Source: UBA7862 sp051883495 (GTDB lineage Bacteria > Bacillota > Clostridia > Christensenellales > UBA1242). Taken from it: a stretch of DNA of 64,000 nt. This document shows, piece after piece, positions 1-8,785 of the stretch (position 1 is its first letter; each line of letters opens with the position of its first letter). The notes beneath the pieces were generated by a model. It did not search any database, was not told the origin of the DNA, and worked only from the letters and a program-made list of their open reading frames with translations. A program made the position numbers and the translations under genes. The stretch lies in assembly GCA_051883495.1 (NCBI GenBank), contig JBJETV010000007.1, positions 1 to 64,000 of the forward strand, written 5' to 3'.

Positions 1-1329
1 CTCACCCAAAGTGATGTGCGAGGGGTAAAACTTGACGACTCTCTAAAATATTATGTAGAGCCTGTTGACGGGCTTAATTTGAAGTTAAATATTGACGTAA
101 ATATTCAAGTTTTGTTGGAAGGCGTGCTAGAACAGATTTTTATAGACCACAATCCAAAAAAGGCATCTATTTTAGTGTTGGATCCAGCCACATCAAAGGT
201 GTTGGGGTTGGCAATTTCTCCTGGTTTTGACCTAAATGATATCCCAAGAGATAACATAAAAGAGTTGATGGAAATGAGCAAAAACATTGCCGTTACTGAC
301 GTTTTTGAGCCGGGCTCTACATTTAAGATTCTCACACTTTCTGCTGCTCTCAGTGAAAACTTGACCAATGAAAATGAAAGATTTTTTTGCCCGGGATACA
401 GAATGGTTGATGGCGAAAAAATAAAATGTTGGAAAACCCTTGGGCATGGCAGTCAAACATTGGTTGAGGCGGTGCAAAACTCTTGCAACTGTTGCTTTAT
501 GGACTTAGGTCTGCGTCTTGGGAAGGAAAGACTTTACAAATATCTCAAAGCATTTGGCATAGGGAGCAAGTCTTCAGTGGACATATCAGGCGAAAGTGGA
601 GGTATTTTGCTGGATGAAAATTTAGTAAAAGATGTTGACCTTGCTAGAATAGCCTTTGGTCAAACGGTGGCTGTGAGTGGGATTCAACTAGCCAATGCGT
701 TTTGCTCTATAATAAATGGCGGAACACTAAACACCCCAAGATTGCTTTCAAGTTGTTTTGATGAATGTGGCAACACTATATATCAATCGAAGACTGTTGC
801 AAAAAATTCTACAGTAACAAAAGAAGTGGGAGAGAAAATTAGATATCTATTGGAGCAGGCGGTGAGCAAGACAGGAGAAATGTCTTTTGTCGAAGGTTAC
901 AGAATTGCTGGCAAAACAGGCACTGCTCAAAAGTATGGCGAAGATGGAAAGATTGCTAGGGGAAAGTATGTTTCTAGTTTTTTTGGCTTTCTAAATCAAG
1001 GAGAAAGTCCGGAATATGCGGTGTTGATTTGTGTTGATGAGCCATCAAGTGGGGCATATTATGGCAGTGTGGTCGCCAAGCCGTATGCCAAGACAATATA
1101 TGAGGGAATTGTAAAATATAAGGGAATTCTACCAGCAGGAGAGATAAAAAATAGCACCTTTGAAGTGCCACAATTTTGCGGAATGTCTGTTTCACAAGCG
1201 GTGGCAAAACTGGATAAAATGGGGATTTATTATGAAGTAGATGGAGAGGGAGAAAATGTAATTTCTCAATTTCCATATGCAGGGACAACTGTCAGTAGTG
1301 ATAGCACAGTGGTTATTAAAATAGCATAA
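1..1329 (+). CDS. ftsI: class B penicillin-binding protein (FtsI/SpoVD family), 5'-truncated by window edge
   Basis: This is the transpeptidase that cross-links peptidoglycan with FtsW, either at the septum (FtsI/PBP2) or in the spore cortex (SpoVD). The frame is open back to base 1, so the N-terminal anchor and dimerisation domain lie outside the window. All three active-site motifs are visible: STFK with the nucleophilic Ser at 316-318, SCN at 481-489 and KTGT at 913-924. About 60 C-terminal residues after FEVPQF form one PASTA domain. A single PASTA domain fits SpoVD as well as FtsI, and the sequence does not decide between them. It is the first gene of the dcw run, 15 bp ahead of murE. 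Confidence 0.93.
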   Translation, partial: LTQSDVRGVKLDDSLKYYVEPVDGLNLKLNIDVNIQVLLEGVLEQIFIDHNPKKASILVLDPATSKVLGLAISPGFDLNDIPRDNIKELMEMSKNIAVTDVFEPGSTFKILTLSAALSENLTNENERFFCPGYRMVDGEKIKCWKTLGHGSQTLVEAVQNSCNCCFMDLGLRLGKERLYKYLKAFGIGSKSSVDISGESGGILLDENLVKDVDLARIAFGQTVAVSGIQLANAFCSIINGGTLNTPRLLSSCFDECGNTIYQSKTVAKNSTVTKEVGEKIRYLLEQAVSKTGEMSFVEGYRIAGKTGTAQKYGEDGKIARGKYVSSFFGFLNQGESPEYAVLICVDEPSSGAYYGSVVAKPYAKTIYEGIVKYKGILPAGEIKNSTFEVPQFCGMSVSQAVAKLDKMGIYYEVDGEGENVISQFPYAGTTVSSDSTVVIKIA

Positions 1330-1344
1330 AAGAGGGGAGATAAA

Positions 1345-2775
1345 ATGAAATTAAGAGATATTTTGAAAAATGTATCCATATGTGAAGTGCGTGGAAATTT
1401 GGACATTGAGATAGAAGAATTGAGTCAATCTGCTAGCGAAACACCGACCAATGGGTTGCTGTTTTGCTATAAGGGAGTGAAGTTTGATACACATGACTTT
1501 TGTGTGGGAATTGAGAAAAATGGCTTTGTTGCATTGATTGTCGAACATTGGGTCGAAAGTCCTTTAACTCAAGTTTTAGTGCGAAACTGCCGAAATATTA
1601 TGCCAAAAGTATGCAATAATTATTATAACAATATAACTAAAAGACTAAAATTTGTTGGAGTAACTGGAACTAATGGAAAAACAACAATTTCTAGTATAAT
1701 ATGGCAAATGCTTAATTTTGACGGCAAAAAAGCAGGGCTTATTGGCACAAATGGAGTAAAATATGACGATGTATCCTTGCCACCAAATTTGACCACACCG
1801 GACACTGTAAACTTTTTTAAGATTATAAATGATATGTATTCAAAACAGGTAGAGTATGTTGTTTGTGAGGTGTCTGCGCATGCTATTGACTTAAAAAAAC
1901 TTTTGGGGATAAAGTTTGAAGTGGGAGTTTTTAGCAACTTATCTCAAGACCATTTAGATTATTTTGGGAGCATGGGACAATATGCTTTGTGCAAGTCTAA
2001 ATTTCTCAAAAAAAGATATTGCAAAACTTGTGTGATAAATTCTGATGACGAATATGGAAAACTGTTTTGTAAAGTTTCTGATAGCAAAGTTATTACATAT
2101 GGGATAAAAGAGCCGGCAAGAAACTTTGCATGTGATATAAAATACAGCAATGGTAGGACACATTTTTTGGCGAACATTTTTGATGAAGTTTTTGATATAG
2201 ATACAAATTTGTTGTGCGAATTTAATGTGTATAACATGCTTGCAAGCATGGCGACTTGTAAACTCCTTGGCGTAAGCAATTTGGCAATAAATAGTGTTGC
2301 TTACAACGTGGCGAAGATTGATGGCAGAATGAATGTCTTTATGCTAAAAAACGGAGTAATAGGCATTGTTGACTTTGCTCACACACCAGATGCACTTGAA
2401 AATGCTTTGCGTGGAGTGAAGAAAACTTGCACCGGTAAGATTGTTTTGGTTTTTGGTTGTGGAGGTAATAGGGATAGGCTAAAACGACCAAGAATGGGGT
2501 ATGTTGCCTCAATCCTTGCAGATCATGTGATAATAACCAGCGATAACCCTCGTTTTGAAAAAGCGGATAAAATAGCAAACGATATTGTCGATGGAATAAC
2601 GAAAAATAATTATGAAGTTGTTTTGGATAGACAACAGGCAATAAAGAAGGGATATGAATATTGCAAAGAAGGAGATGTGTTGTTGATTGCAGGCAAGGGC
2701 GCAGAAAAGGGACAGGAGATAAACGGCAAGAAAATTCCTTTTTCAGACGAAAACGAATTGCAAAAATTTATGTAA
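1345..2775 (+). CDS. murE: UDP-MurNAc-tripeptide synthetase MurE (meso-DAP type)
   Basis: This cytoplasmic ligase adds the third stem-peptide residue to UDP-MurNAc-L-Ala-D-Glu. The 476 aa include the ATP-binding loop GTNGKTT (residues 108-114) and the DNPR motif (400-403), which in this family marks meso-diaminopimelate rather than lysine as substrate. Start ATG at 1345 follows AGAGGGGAG. The gene lies 15 bp after the PBP gene, probably in the same operon. murF normally follows directly, but here a 611-bp stretch with no gene follows. Confidence 0.96.
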   Translation: MKLRDILKNVSICEVRGNLDIEIEELSQSASETPTNGLLFCYKGVKFDTHDFCVGIEKNGFVALIVEHWVESPLTQVLVRNCRNIMPKVCNNYYNNITKRLKFVGVTGTNGKTTISSIIWQMLNFDGKKAGLIGTNGVKYDDVSLPPNLTTPDTVNFFKIINDMYSKQVEYVVCEVSAHAIDLKKLLGIKFEVGVFSNLSQDHLDYFGSMGQYALCKSKFLKKRYCKTCVINSDDEYGKLFCKVSDSKVITYGIKEPARNFACDIKYSNGRTHFLANIFDEVFDIDTNLLCEFNVYNMLASMATCKLLGVSNLAINSVAYNVAKIDGRMNVFMLKNGVIGIVDFAHTPDALENALRGVKKTCTGKIVLVFGCGGNRDRLKRPRMGYVASILADHVIITSDNPRFEKADKIANDIVDGITKNNYEVVLDRQQAIKKGYEYCKEGDVLLIAGKGAEKGQEINGKKIPFSDENELQKFM

Positions 2776-3386
2776 TTTATATTATCGGAAGTTGTCGGCA
2801 AACAGCCCAAAGGGATACTTGCCAGCAACTGATGATAATTCAAACCGTGATGAAGGAAAAACTTTAGTTTTTACTTGGTTTTGTGTAAACAAAACTTAAA
2901 TTTTGGTGAAAGCAAAATTTAACATCACATAGTTTATAATATAAACAAAACAGTGAATTATTATAAAAAGAGTAATTTGGCAATTTGTATGAATATAAAT
3001 AGATTGTTTTTGAAATATTAGGATAATTATAATACATACAAATTTATATAAATCAAACACAATTATTAAATATAAAATTGAATTTATGCAACTAGAAGGC
3101 ATACAAAATATTTAATTAAGAAAAATCATTTAATTTGAGTATTTGAGCAAGGAGAAATACTATTTTGTAATGCTTTTTCAATATAAATAGAAATTTGGCT
3201 TTTTTTGGAAATTTTTGTCGGCATTTTATTTGACTAAAGAATAATAATATATTTGAGTGAAATTTTGCTAAAATTATAAATTTTGTGAAAATGGACAAGG
3301 TTTAGCGATCAACTTGAAGAAGAATAAAAGACTAAAAAGGTCTATTTGCAAAAAAATAGTAAAATAGCAAAAAAAAGAGGGTGAAT
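2776..3386. other. 611-bp gap without a gene, at the usual murF position
   Basis: No convincing ORF is present on either strand. The first 90 bp are less AT-rich and read, in frame, as a short MurF-N-terminus-like stretch (SEVVGKQPKG) ending in three stops around 2827-2838. The rest is strongly AT-rich with no clear hairpin. This could be a decayed gene, but the resemblance is too short to prove it. Confidence 0.4.
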
Positions 3387-4370
3387 ATGGCAGAATATTT
3401 TGTATTTTTGATAACTTTTGTAGTCAGTTTGATATTTGCGCCCTTTTACATAAAATTTGCCAAGAAGTTGAAATTTGGACAAACTATTTCGGAGTATGTT
3501 GGGGAGCATAATGTCAAGCAAGGAACCCCAACTATGGGTGGATTGATATTTATTTTGCCAACAATCATTGTGTCGCTGTTTTTCTTTAAGGGGCAAGTGC
3601 TTGTCCCCATTCTGTGCCTTGCTGTGTTTGGGGCGTATGGCTTGGTGGGATTTTTGGACGATTACATAAAGATAAAGTTTAAGCGTAATCTTGGGCTTAG
3701 ACCTTATCAAAAAATAATCTTCCAGTTGCTTATTGCAATTATTGTTGCTTTTTTTGCATATAGAAACCGAGAGTTATCACAAATTTGGCTCCCATTTTCA
3801 AATATAAGGTTGGATTTTGGCTGGTTGATTATCCCTTTTGTTGTATTGGTGTTTGTCGCAACGACCAACAGTGTAAATCTAACAGACGGGCTAGATGGCT
3901 TGGCGGGTGGTGTTTCTTTCATTTTTTTTGTGGTTATGGCTTTTGTCAGTTCTTTTTATATGAGAAGTATAGGTGGAGAATATGCTTTGCAGGCACAAAA
4001 TCTCAATATAATATTCTTTGGTGCTAGCGGTGGACTGCTTGCTTTTTTGCTATTTAATTTTTTCCCAGCCAAAATCTTTATGGGGGATACAGGTTCGCTT
4101 GCATTGGGAGGGCTGATGAGTGTGGTTTGTGTATTAAACGGGACAAGCCTGTATATTCCAATTGTTGGTGTTATGTTTGTTGTGTCTAGTGTAAGCGTAA
4201 TATTGCAAGTTTTGCATTTTAAGCGAACACGCAAAAGAATATTCCTTATGGCTCCTTTCCATCATCATTTGGAGCACAAGGGTATGTATGAAACAAAGAT
4301 TGTTTTCATATATATTGTTGTGACCTTTTTGATAGGGCTTAGCACTGTGTTTGTGTTGAGCGTTTTGTAG
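3387..4370 (+). CDS. mraY: phospho-MurNAc-pentapeptide translocase MraY
   Basis: This integral membrane enzyme transfers phospho-MurNAc-pentapeptide from UDP to undecaprenyl phosphate, making lipid I. The 327 aa carry about ten hydrophobic segments. Family motifs are present: FLDDYIK near residue 90, NLTDGLDGLA near 165 and the HHHLEHKG loop near 290. I chose ATG at 3387 over the GTG at 3381 because AAAGAGG ends at 3380, leaving a 6-nt spacer for the ATG and none for the GTG. It is followed by murD after 16 bp. Confidence 0.96.
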   Translation: MAEYFVFLITFVVSLIFAPFYIKFAKKLKFGQTISEYVGEHNVKQGTPTMGGLIFILPTIIVSLFFFKGQVLVPILCLAVFGAYGLVGFLDDYIKIKFKRNLGLRPYQKIIFQLLIAIIVAFFAYRNRELSQIWLPFSNIRLDFGWLIIPFVVLVFVATTNSVNLTDGLDGLAGGVSFIFFVVMAFVSSFYMRSIGGEYALQAQNLNIIFFGASGGLLAFLLFNFFPAKIFMGDTGSLALGGLMSVVCVLNGTSLYIPIVGVMFVVSSVSVILQVLHFKRTRKRIFLMAPFHHHLEHKGMYETKIVFIYIVVTFLIGLSTVFVLSVL

Positions 4371-4386
4371 GTCGTAGAGGAGATTT

Positions 4387-5730
4387 ATGCACAAAAGCTT
4401 TTTGATATGGGGTTTTGCTTCTAGTGGAGAGGCAGGTTTTGACCTGTTATACAACCAAAAGGACAAGTTTTTTGTTTTTGATAGCGACAAAGACATTCAA
4501 CAAAGGTTAATTTCCAAATTCTCTAGTTGGAAAAATGTTTTTGTGTTGACAAGCATCAACAAAGATGTCATTGATGGCATGGATAGCATAGTTATAAGCC
4601 CAGCGGTAACTATCTTTGACAAAAATATTTGTTATGCAAAGACAATTGGAAAAGAAGTGATAAGCGAGTTGGAACTGGGGGCAAGGAACTTTGGCGGTAA
4701 ACTGGTCGCTATAACAGGGACAAATGGCAAAACCACCACCACAAGACTGGTTGGAAATATATTGAAGTGTGCTGGCAAAAGTTATGAACTGGTGGGAAAT
4801 ATTGGCACCCCTATTTGCTCCAAAATAAAAAAATCTCGTCATAAAATATTTGTTTGTGAAACTAGCAGTTTTCAACTGGAAGCAGTGAAGTCTTTTCACC
4901 CACATATCGCTTGCTTGTTGAATATTTCCGAAGACCATTTGGACAGACATAAGACAATGAAAAATTATGAAAATATGAAGTATCGAATATTTGAAAAGCA
5001 GGGGAAAAAAGATTATGCTGTCGTTCAAAATGGGCTTTTTGTGGGCAATATTACGAGCAATGTGGTTGGATTTGGCTATGGAGAGCAGAAAAATGGTTGC
5101 TATTTGCTCAACGGTCAAATATGGTTCGACAACGGTCGTCATGCGGAGGTAATTTGCTCTGCCGGAGAAGTAAAACTGCTGGGTAGGCATAATCTAGAAA
5201 ATGTTATGGCAAGTGTTGCAATATGCAAACTGCTAAAAATAAAAAACAAATATATCGTGCGTGGGATAAAGACTTTTGAGCCAAGCAAACACAGGTTGCA
5301 ACTGGTAAAAGAAGTGGGTAATATTAGGTTTTTTGACGACAGCAAGGCAACCAATATTGATGCAGTGAAGCAAGCGCTTTTTTCTATGGCTTCAGATAGA
5401 AAAATTTTACTTTTGCTTGGTGGAAGTGAAAAGGGACTTTCGTATGAGTATATTTTTGAAAATTTGCCACAAAATGTCAAAAAAGTTTTTGCCTTTGGTG
5501 AATTGTCATCCAGAATTGTTCAAACAGCAAAAGAGAATAATGTGCAAAATGTAATTGGGTTCAAAACTCTCAAAGATGCCACCTATGAGGCGTGCAAGGT
5601 GGCGGATGGTGGTTGTGATGTGCTATTATCACCCGGCAGTGCGAGTTTTGATGAGTTTGAAAATTATGCAGACAGAGGAGAAAAGTTTTTGGAATATATC
5701 AATGCTTTTTATAATGAAAAGGTGAAATAA
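4387..5730 (+). CDS. murD: UDP-MurNAc-L-alanine--D-glutamate ligase MurD
   Basis: This cytoplasmic ATP-dependent ligase adds D-Glu to UDP-MurNAc-L-Ala. The 447 aa show the Mur ligase fold: an N-terminal Rossmann-like domain (residues 1-105), the P-loop GTNGKTTTT (111-119), SEDHLDRH in the central domain, and a C-terminal domain with LLSPGSASFDEF, typical of MurD. It starts 16 bp after mraY behind AGAGGAG, so the two genes are very likely cotranscribed. Confidence 0.95.
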   Translation: MHKSFLIWGFASSGEAGFDLLYNQKDKFFVFDSDKDIQQRLISKFSSWKNVFVLTSINKDVIDGMDSIVISPAVTIFDKNICYAKTIGKEVISELELGARNFGGKLVAITGTNGKTTTTRLVGNILKCAGKSYELVGNIGTPICSKIKKSRHKIFVCETSSFQLEAVKSFHPHIACLLNISEDHLDRHKTMKNYENMKYRIFEKQGKKDYAVVQNGLFVGNITSNVVGFGYGEQKNGCYLLNGQIWFDNGRHAEVICSAGEVKLLGRHNLENVMASVAICKLLKIKNKYIVRGIKTFEPSKHRLQLVKEVGNIRFFDDSKATNIDAVKQALFSMASDRKILLLLGGSEKGLSYEYIFENLPQNVKKVFAFGELSSRIVQTAKENNVQNVIGFKTLKDATYEACKVADGGCDVLLSPGSASFDEFENYADRGEKFLEYINAFYNEKVK

Positions 5731-5785
5731 TAGGGGTAGAAACAAAAAATAAAAGAGTTTATTAAGAGATTTAAGGAATATATAT

Positions 5786-7009
5786 GTGGATAGAGTAAAA
5801 GTAAATCAATATTCAAGAGTAAAAACAAACAAGAAATCTTTTTGGAGTTCGCAAAGCAAGAGTGGCTGGACACTGGCGTGTTTGATTGTAGTTTTGAGTT
5901 TGTTTGGTGTGATTATGGTGTATAGTGCCAGTTATTACTATGCACAAAAACACTACAACAATGAATACTTTTTTTTGATTAAACAAGTTATCGGTTTTGT
6001 GTTGGGGATTGTCGCTATGTTTGCAGTCAGTCGCCTAAATTACAACAAACTACAATCTATTGGTTTGGTCGCCTTGATTGTGGGCTATGTGTTGCTTGCT
6101 CTTGTGTTTATCCCGGGGCTTGGGGTGGAAAATTATGGGGCAAAACGTTGGATAAGATTGCCGGGATTTACCATACAGTCTAGCGAAATTGCAAAATTTT
6201 GTTTTGTCATATTTGCCAGCAGTTATTTGGCAAGACATCACAAGGATATAAAAAACCTTAAGACTATTCTTCCTGTGGTTGCAGGGGGTGGATTGATGTG
6301 CTTGCTGATTATCCTAGAGCCAAATATGTCTATAACAATGTGTGTAGGGATTGTTATGCTGGTTATGTTGTTTGTGGGAGGGATATCCTTCAAACATATA
6401 ATGATGCTAGCAATTCCAGCCATGGCACTTGTTCCTGTGCTTATTATTATAGAACCATATAGACTTTTGCGTTTGCTTGCATTCATTGACCCATGGGCAA
6501 GCCCAAAGGGAGAGGGTTATCAACTGATACAGTCATTTTTTGCAGTGGGAGGTGGCGGACTTGTTGGCACTGGGCTGTTTTCTTCTAGGCAAAAATATCT
6601 CTTTTTGCCATTTGCAGAGAGTGATTTTATCTTTTCCGTTATTGCCGAGGAGTGTGGATTGCTTGGTTGCATTGCAATATTGGCGTGTTATCTTGCAGTG
6701 ATTGTGTGTGGGATAAAAATAGCTATAAACAGCAAAAACCGTTTCGGCTGTTATCTCGCCAGTGGCATAACATCATTGATTGGCGTGCAAACAATGCTAA
6801 ATGTTGCAGTTGTAACAGGTTTAATTCCACCTACAGGACTACCTCTGCCGTTTATATCAGCAGGTTCAACATCTCTAGTTGTATTTATGTCGGCAATAGG
6901 AGTGTTGCTCAATATCGACAAACAATCAATAAATAGCGAAATTAAATTCACTTTGCAAGAAAAACTCTTTTCAAAATTGAAACAAAATCGCCTCCATAAA
7001 AAGGTTTAA
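5786..7009 (+). CDS. ftsW: lipid II polymerase FtsW/SpoVE (SEDS family)
   Basis: This polytopic SEDS glycosyltransferase polymerises lipid II together with a class B PBP. The 407 aa include about 40 cytoplasmic residues, then roughly ten membrane helices. The family-typical C-terminal GLIPPTGLPLPFISAGS is present. Start is GTG at 5786 behind AAGGA (5773-5777); the overlapping ATG at 5784 meets a stop at once. The 3' third is duplicated in degenerate form at 8303 and 11362. murG, which usually follows, is absent. Confidence 0.94.
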   Translation: MDRVKVNQYSRVKTNKKSFWSSQSKSGWTLACLIVVLSLFGVIMVYSASYYYAQKHYNNEYFFLIKQVIGFVLGIVAMFAVSRLNYNKLQSIGLVALIVGYVLLALVFIPGLGVENYGAKRWIRLPGFTIQSSEIAKFCFVIFASSYLARHHKDIKNLKTILPVVAGGGLMCLLIILEPNMSITMCVGIVMLVMLFVGGISFKHIMMLAIPAMALVPVLIIIEPYRLLRLLAFIDPWASPKGEGYQLIQSFFAVGGGGLVGTGLFSSRQKYLFLPFAESDFIFSVIAEECGLLGCIAILACYLAVIVCGIKIAINSKNRFGCYLASGITSLIGVQTMLNVAVVTGLIPPTGLPLPFISAGSTSLVVFMSAIGVLLNIDKQSINSEIKFTLQEKLFSKLKQNRLHKKV

Positions 7010-7091
7010 ATAATATAAAGATTTAAAAATAGTTAAAATTAAATAATGATTGTATTATATTTCAAACAAAAGGGGAAAAATAAAAAAAGAG

Positions 7092-7120
7092 TAGACAAAT
7101 TTTGCTAAATAAGATATAAT
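7092..7120 (+). promoter_or_regulatory. sigma-A-type promoter of the first lipoprotein gene
   Basis: TAGACA (7092-7097), a 17-bp spacer and TATAAT (7115-7120) lie 30 bp before the start codon, so the lipoprotein has its own promoter apart from the dcw run. Confidence 0.75.
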
Positions 7121-7149
7121 TTATACAACAAAGGAAAAAGGAGAAAATT

Positions 7150-8103
7150 ATGAATAAGATTAAAAAATTATCAATTTTATTAGCGTTCGTTTTGATGATA
7201 AGTGTGTCAATCTTTTTTATCAGTGGTTGTAGTGATTTATCTAGTCTAAAACACACTTTATCTTTAAGCTCATCAAATGTGAATTATGGTTCAGTTTATG
7301 GAGCAGGGGTATATGCAAAAGGAGAAGACATAACAATCTATGCTTTGCCAAATGATGGATATGAGTTTGAAAAGTGGAGCGACAACAATACTCAAAATCC
7401 TAGAACAATTAAAATAGATGAAGATAAAAGTTTAACAGCAAGTTTTGTTGGGAAAACAAAACATACTTTATCTTTAATCTCAACAAATCCAGATTATGGT
7501 TCAGTTTATGGAGCAGGGACTTATGTAAAAGGAGATGAAGTAACAATCTATGCTTTGCCAGAGGATGGATATGAGTTTGAAAAGTGGAGTGATAACAATA
7601 CTCAAAATCCTAGAACAATTACAATGAGTGAATCTAAAAGATTAATTGCAAGCTTTGTAGAAAAAGCGAAATATGCTTATATAGAATCTGTCCAAATTAG
7701 TTTATATGATCGTTCTACTGGCTGGGGCGAAACATCATTAGTATCAACTAATAGGTGGACTGTTAAAATAAATGGTTATGGATACGGAGGGCATGGTGAT
7801 GAGGAAACTTTGCGTGAGGACAGTGACCTTATACATGAGTATATTTTAAATGGTTGCAGGACAACTTTTCACTCTGTTAATAATGTGTATAGTGTAAATA
7901 ACAAATTAGAACTTAATAAAGATGTAAGTAATGTAATTAGTTTTGGATTATCACTTAATATTGATGGAAGCAAAAAAGATTACACAGAGTTAATACCTTC
8001 TACCCCAATAGAATTTAATGCTTCTAATAACCAGTTAAAAATTTTATATCATTATCCAAATTATGGAGATATAGAAGTTAATTTTATTTATAATGTAAAA
8101 TAA
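7150..8103 (+). CDS. lipoprotein with two InlB-type B-repeats
   Basis: Predicted surface lipoprotein of 317 aa. The signal peptide ends in lipobox ISGC with the lipidated Cys at residue 27. Two near-identical repeats of about 70 residues follow (around 35-104 and 105-175). Each has GSVYGAG, GYEFEKWSDNNTQNPRTI and a closing ASF, the pattern of the divergent InlB B-repeat / Flg_new family, common in Firmicute surface proteins. The C-terminal 140 residues are not recognised. Its partner is unknown. It belongs to the insertion inside the dcw cluster and is followed by a terminator, so it is probably monocistronic. Confidence 0.75.
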   Translation: MNKIKKLSILLAFVLMISVSIFFISGCSDLSSLKHTLSLSSSNVNYGSVYGAGVYAKGEDITIYALPNDGYEFEKWSDNNTQNPRTIKIDEDKSLTASFVGKTKHTLSLISTNPDYGSVYGAGTYVKGDEVTIYALPEDGYEFEKWSDNNTQNPRTITMSESKRLIASFVEKAKYAYIESVQISLYDRSTGWGETSLVSTNRWTVKINGYGYGGHGDEETLREDSDLIHEYILNGCRTTFHSVNNVYSVNNKLELNKDVSNVISFGLSLNIDGSKKDYTELIPSTPIEFNASNNQLKILYHYPNYGDIEVNFIYNVK

Positions 8104-8202
8104 TAATATATTTAATTTATATCGTTTAGAGCAAGTACAACAAATGAAGGTTGTTAAAATTATTAAATTTTAACAAAGCAATTAAATTTTTTTGTTTCAT
8201 TA

Positions 8203-8221
8203 GGGTTCCCAAAGGGAACCC
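8203..8221 (+). repeat. short perfect inverted repeat
   Basis: GGGTTCCC, a 3-base AAA loop and GGGAACCC form a compact GC-rich hairpin in an AT-rich spacer. There is no T-tract directly behind it. It may protect the 3' end of the lipoprotein mRNA. Confidence 0.6.
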
Positions 8222-8244
8222 GATTTCCTTAGTATTTATAATTT

Positions 8245-8272
8245 AAAAAGAGCAATAAATTTGCTCTTTTTT
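8245..8272 (+). terminator. intrinsic terminator after first lipoprotein gene
   Basis: AAAAAGAGCA pairs with TTGCTCTTTTTT across a 6-nt loop and ends in a T-run. Confidence 0.85.
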
Positions 8273-8302
8273 AATGTTGAAAATTTATAGTGCAATAACT
8301 CG

Positions 8303-8513
8303 TGTTAACAGGCTTAATCCCGCCTACAGGGCTACCTTTGCCGTTTATATCAGCAGGTTCAACATCTCTAGTTGTATTTATGTCCGTTATTGGCATCTTG
8401 CTGAATATAGATAGACAAAGTAGAAACAACGAAATCTCACTCCCATCACAAACCAAATTTACTTTGAAATGGCTAAAGAAAAGACACTCGCATAAAGAAG
8501 TCAGGGGGTAATT
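8303..8513 (+). pseudogene. truncated copy of the ftsW 3' end
   Basis: In frame this reads as the last ~65 codons of FtsW, including GLIPPTGLPLPFISAGS, with no start region and no N-terminal two thirds. A 46-bp block (8339-8384) is identical to native ftsW 6846-6891. The last 20 codons differ clearly from the native gene and end in KEVRG. Behind the stop is an orphan ribosome site (AGGGGG) and an ATG that meets TAA at once, as if the start of a lost downstream gene, perhaps murG, were left behind. It cannot be a functional polymerase. Confidence 0.9.
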
Positions 8514-8561
8514 GAAATGTAATAAAAACAAATATTCTGTTATGTTTTTTTCACAAATCGC

Positions 8562-8590
8562 TTGTCTTATGTTTAGAAATTATATATAAT
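8562..8590 (+). promoter_or_regulatory. predicted promoter with ~190-nt leader before second lipoprotein
   Basis: TTGTCT (8562-8567), a 17-bp spacer and TATAAT (8585-8590). Transcription would begin near 8597, leaving a long leader that contains a short ORF and a terminator-like hairpin before the lipoprotein start at 8786. Confidence 0.65.
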
Positions 8591-8645
8591 AATTTTATCA
8601 AAAAAAGTCGAATTTTGGTAAAGTTGTTTACAGGAGAAAATATTT

Positions 8646-8735
8646 GTGAAGAAAATTTTTAGACAAAAATACAGATATACGGGTTTTACTCTGTTTTTCC
8701 TTGCAACAAAATCAATAAATATTGTTTTTCACTAG
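8646..8735 (+). CDS. possible 29-codon leader peptide
   Basis: A GTG start at 8646 follows AGGAG (8632-8636) by 9 nt. The reading frame starts MKKIFRQKYRYTG, has a hydrophobic patch (FTLFFLA) and ends at TAG 8733-8735, at the foot of the hairpin at 8732. The layout resembles a leader peptide of an attenuated gene, but there is no run of one regulatory codon. It could also be a decayed gene. Translation is not proven. Confidence 0.35.
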   Translation: MKKIFRQKYRYTGFTLFFLATKSINIVFH

Positions 8736-8766
8736 CAAATTTATTTTTTTGCTAGTATTTTTTGTG
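8732..8766 (+). terminator. terminator-like hairpin in the leader of the second lipoprotein gene
   Basis: CTAGCAAA (8732-8739) pairs with TTTGCTAG (8748-8755), followed by TATTTTTTG. It lies upstream of, not after, the lipoprotein gene, so it is either an attenuator or the end of the short ORF at 8646. Confidence 0.7.
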
Positions 8767-8785
8767 TAAAAAGTAGAGGAGTAAT

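Noticed and set aside
2661..2867. 68-codon ORF overlapping the murE end as a possible murF start
   Set aside because: It is out of frame with the MurF-like snippet, Arg-rich and without domain features.
4507..5190. 227-codon minus-strand ORF
   Set aside because: It is a shadow of murD with no ribosome site or domain.
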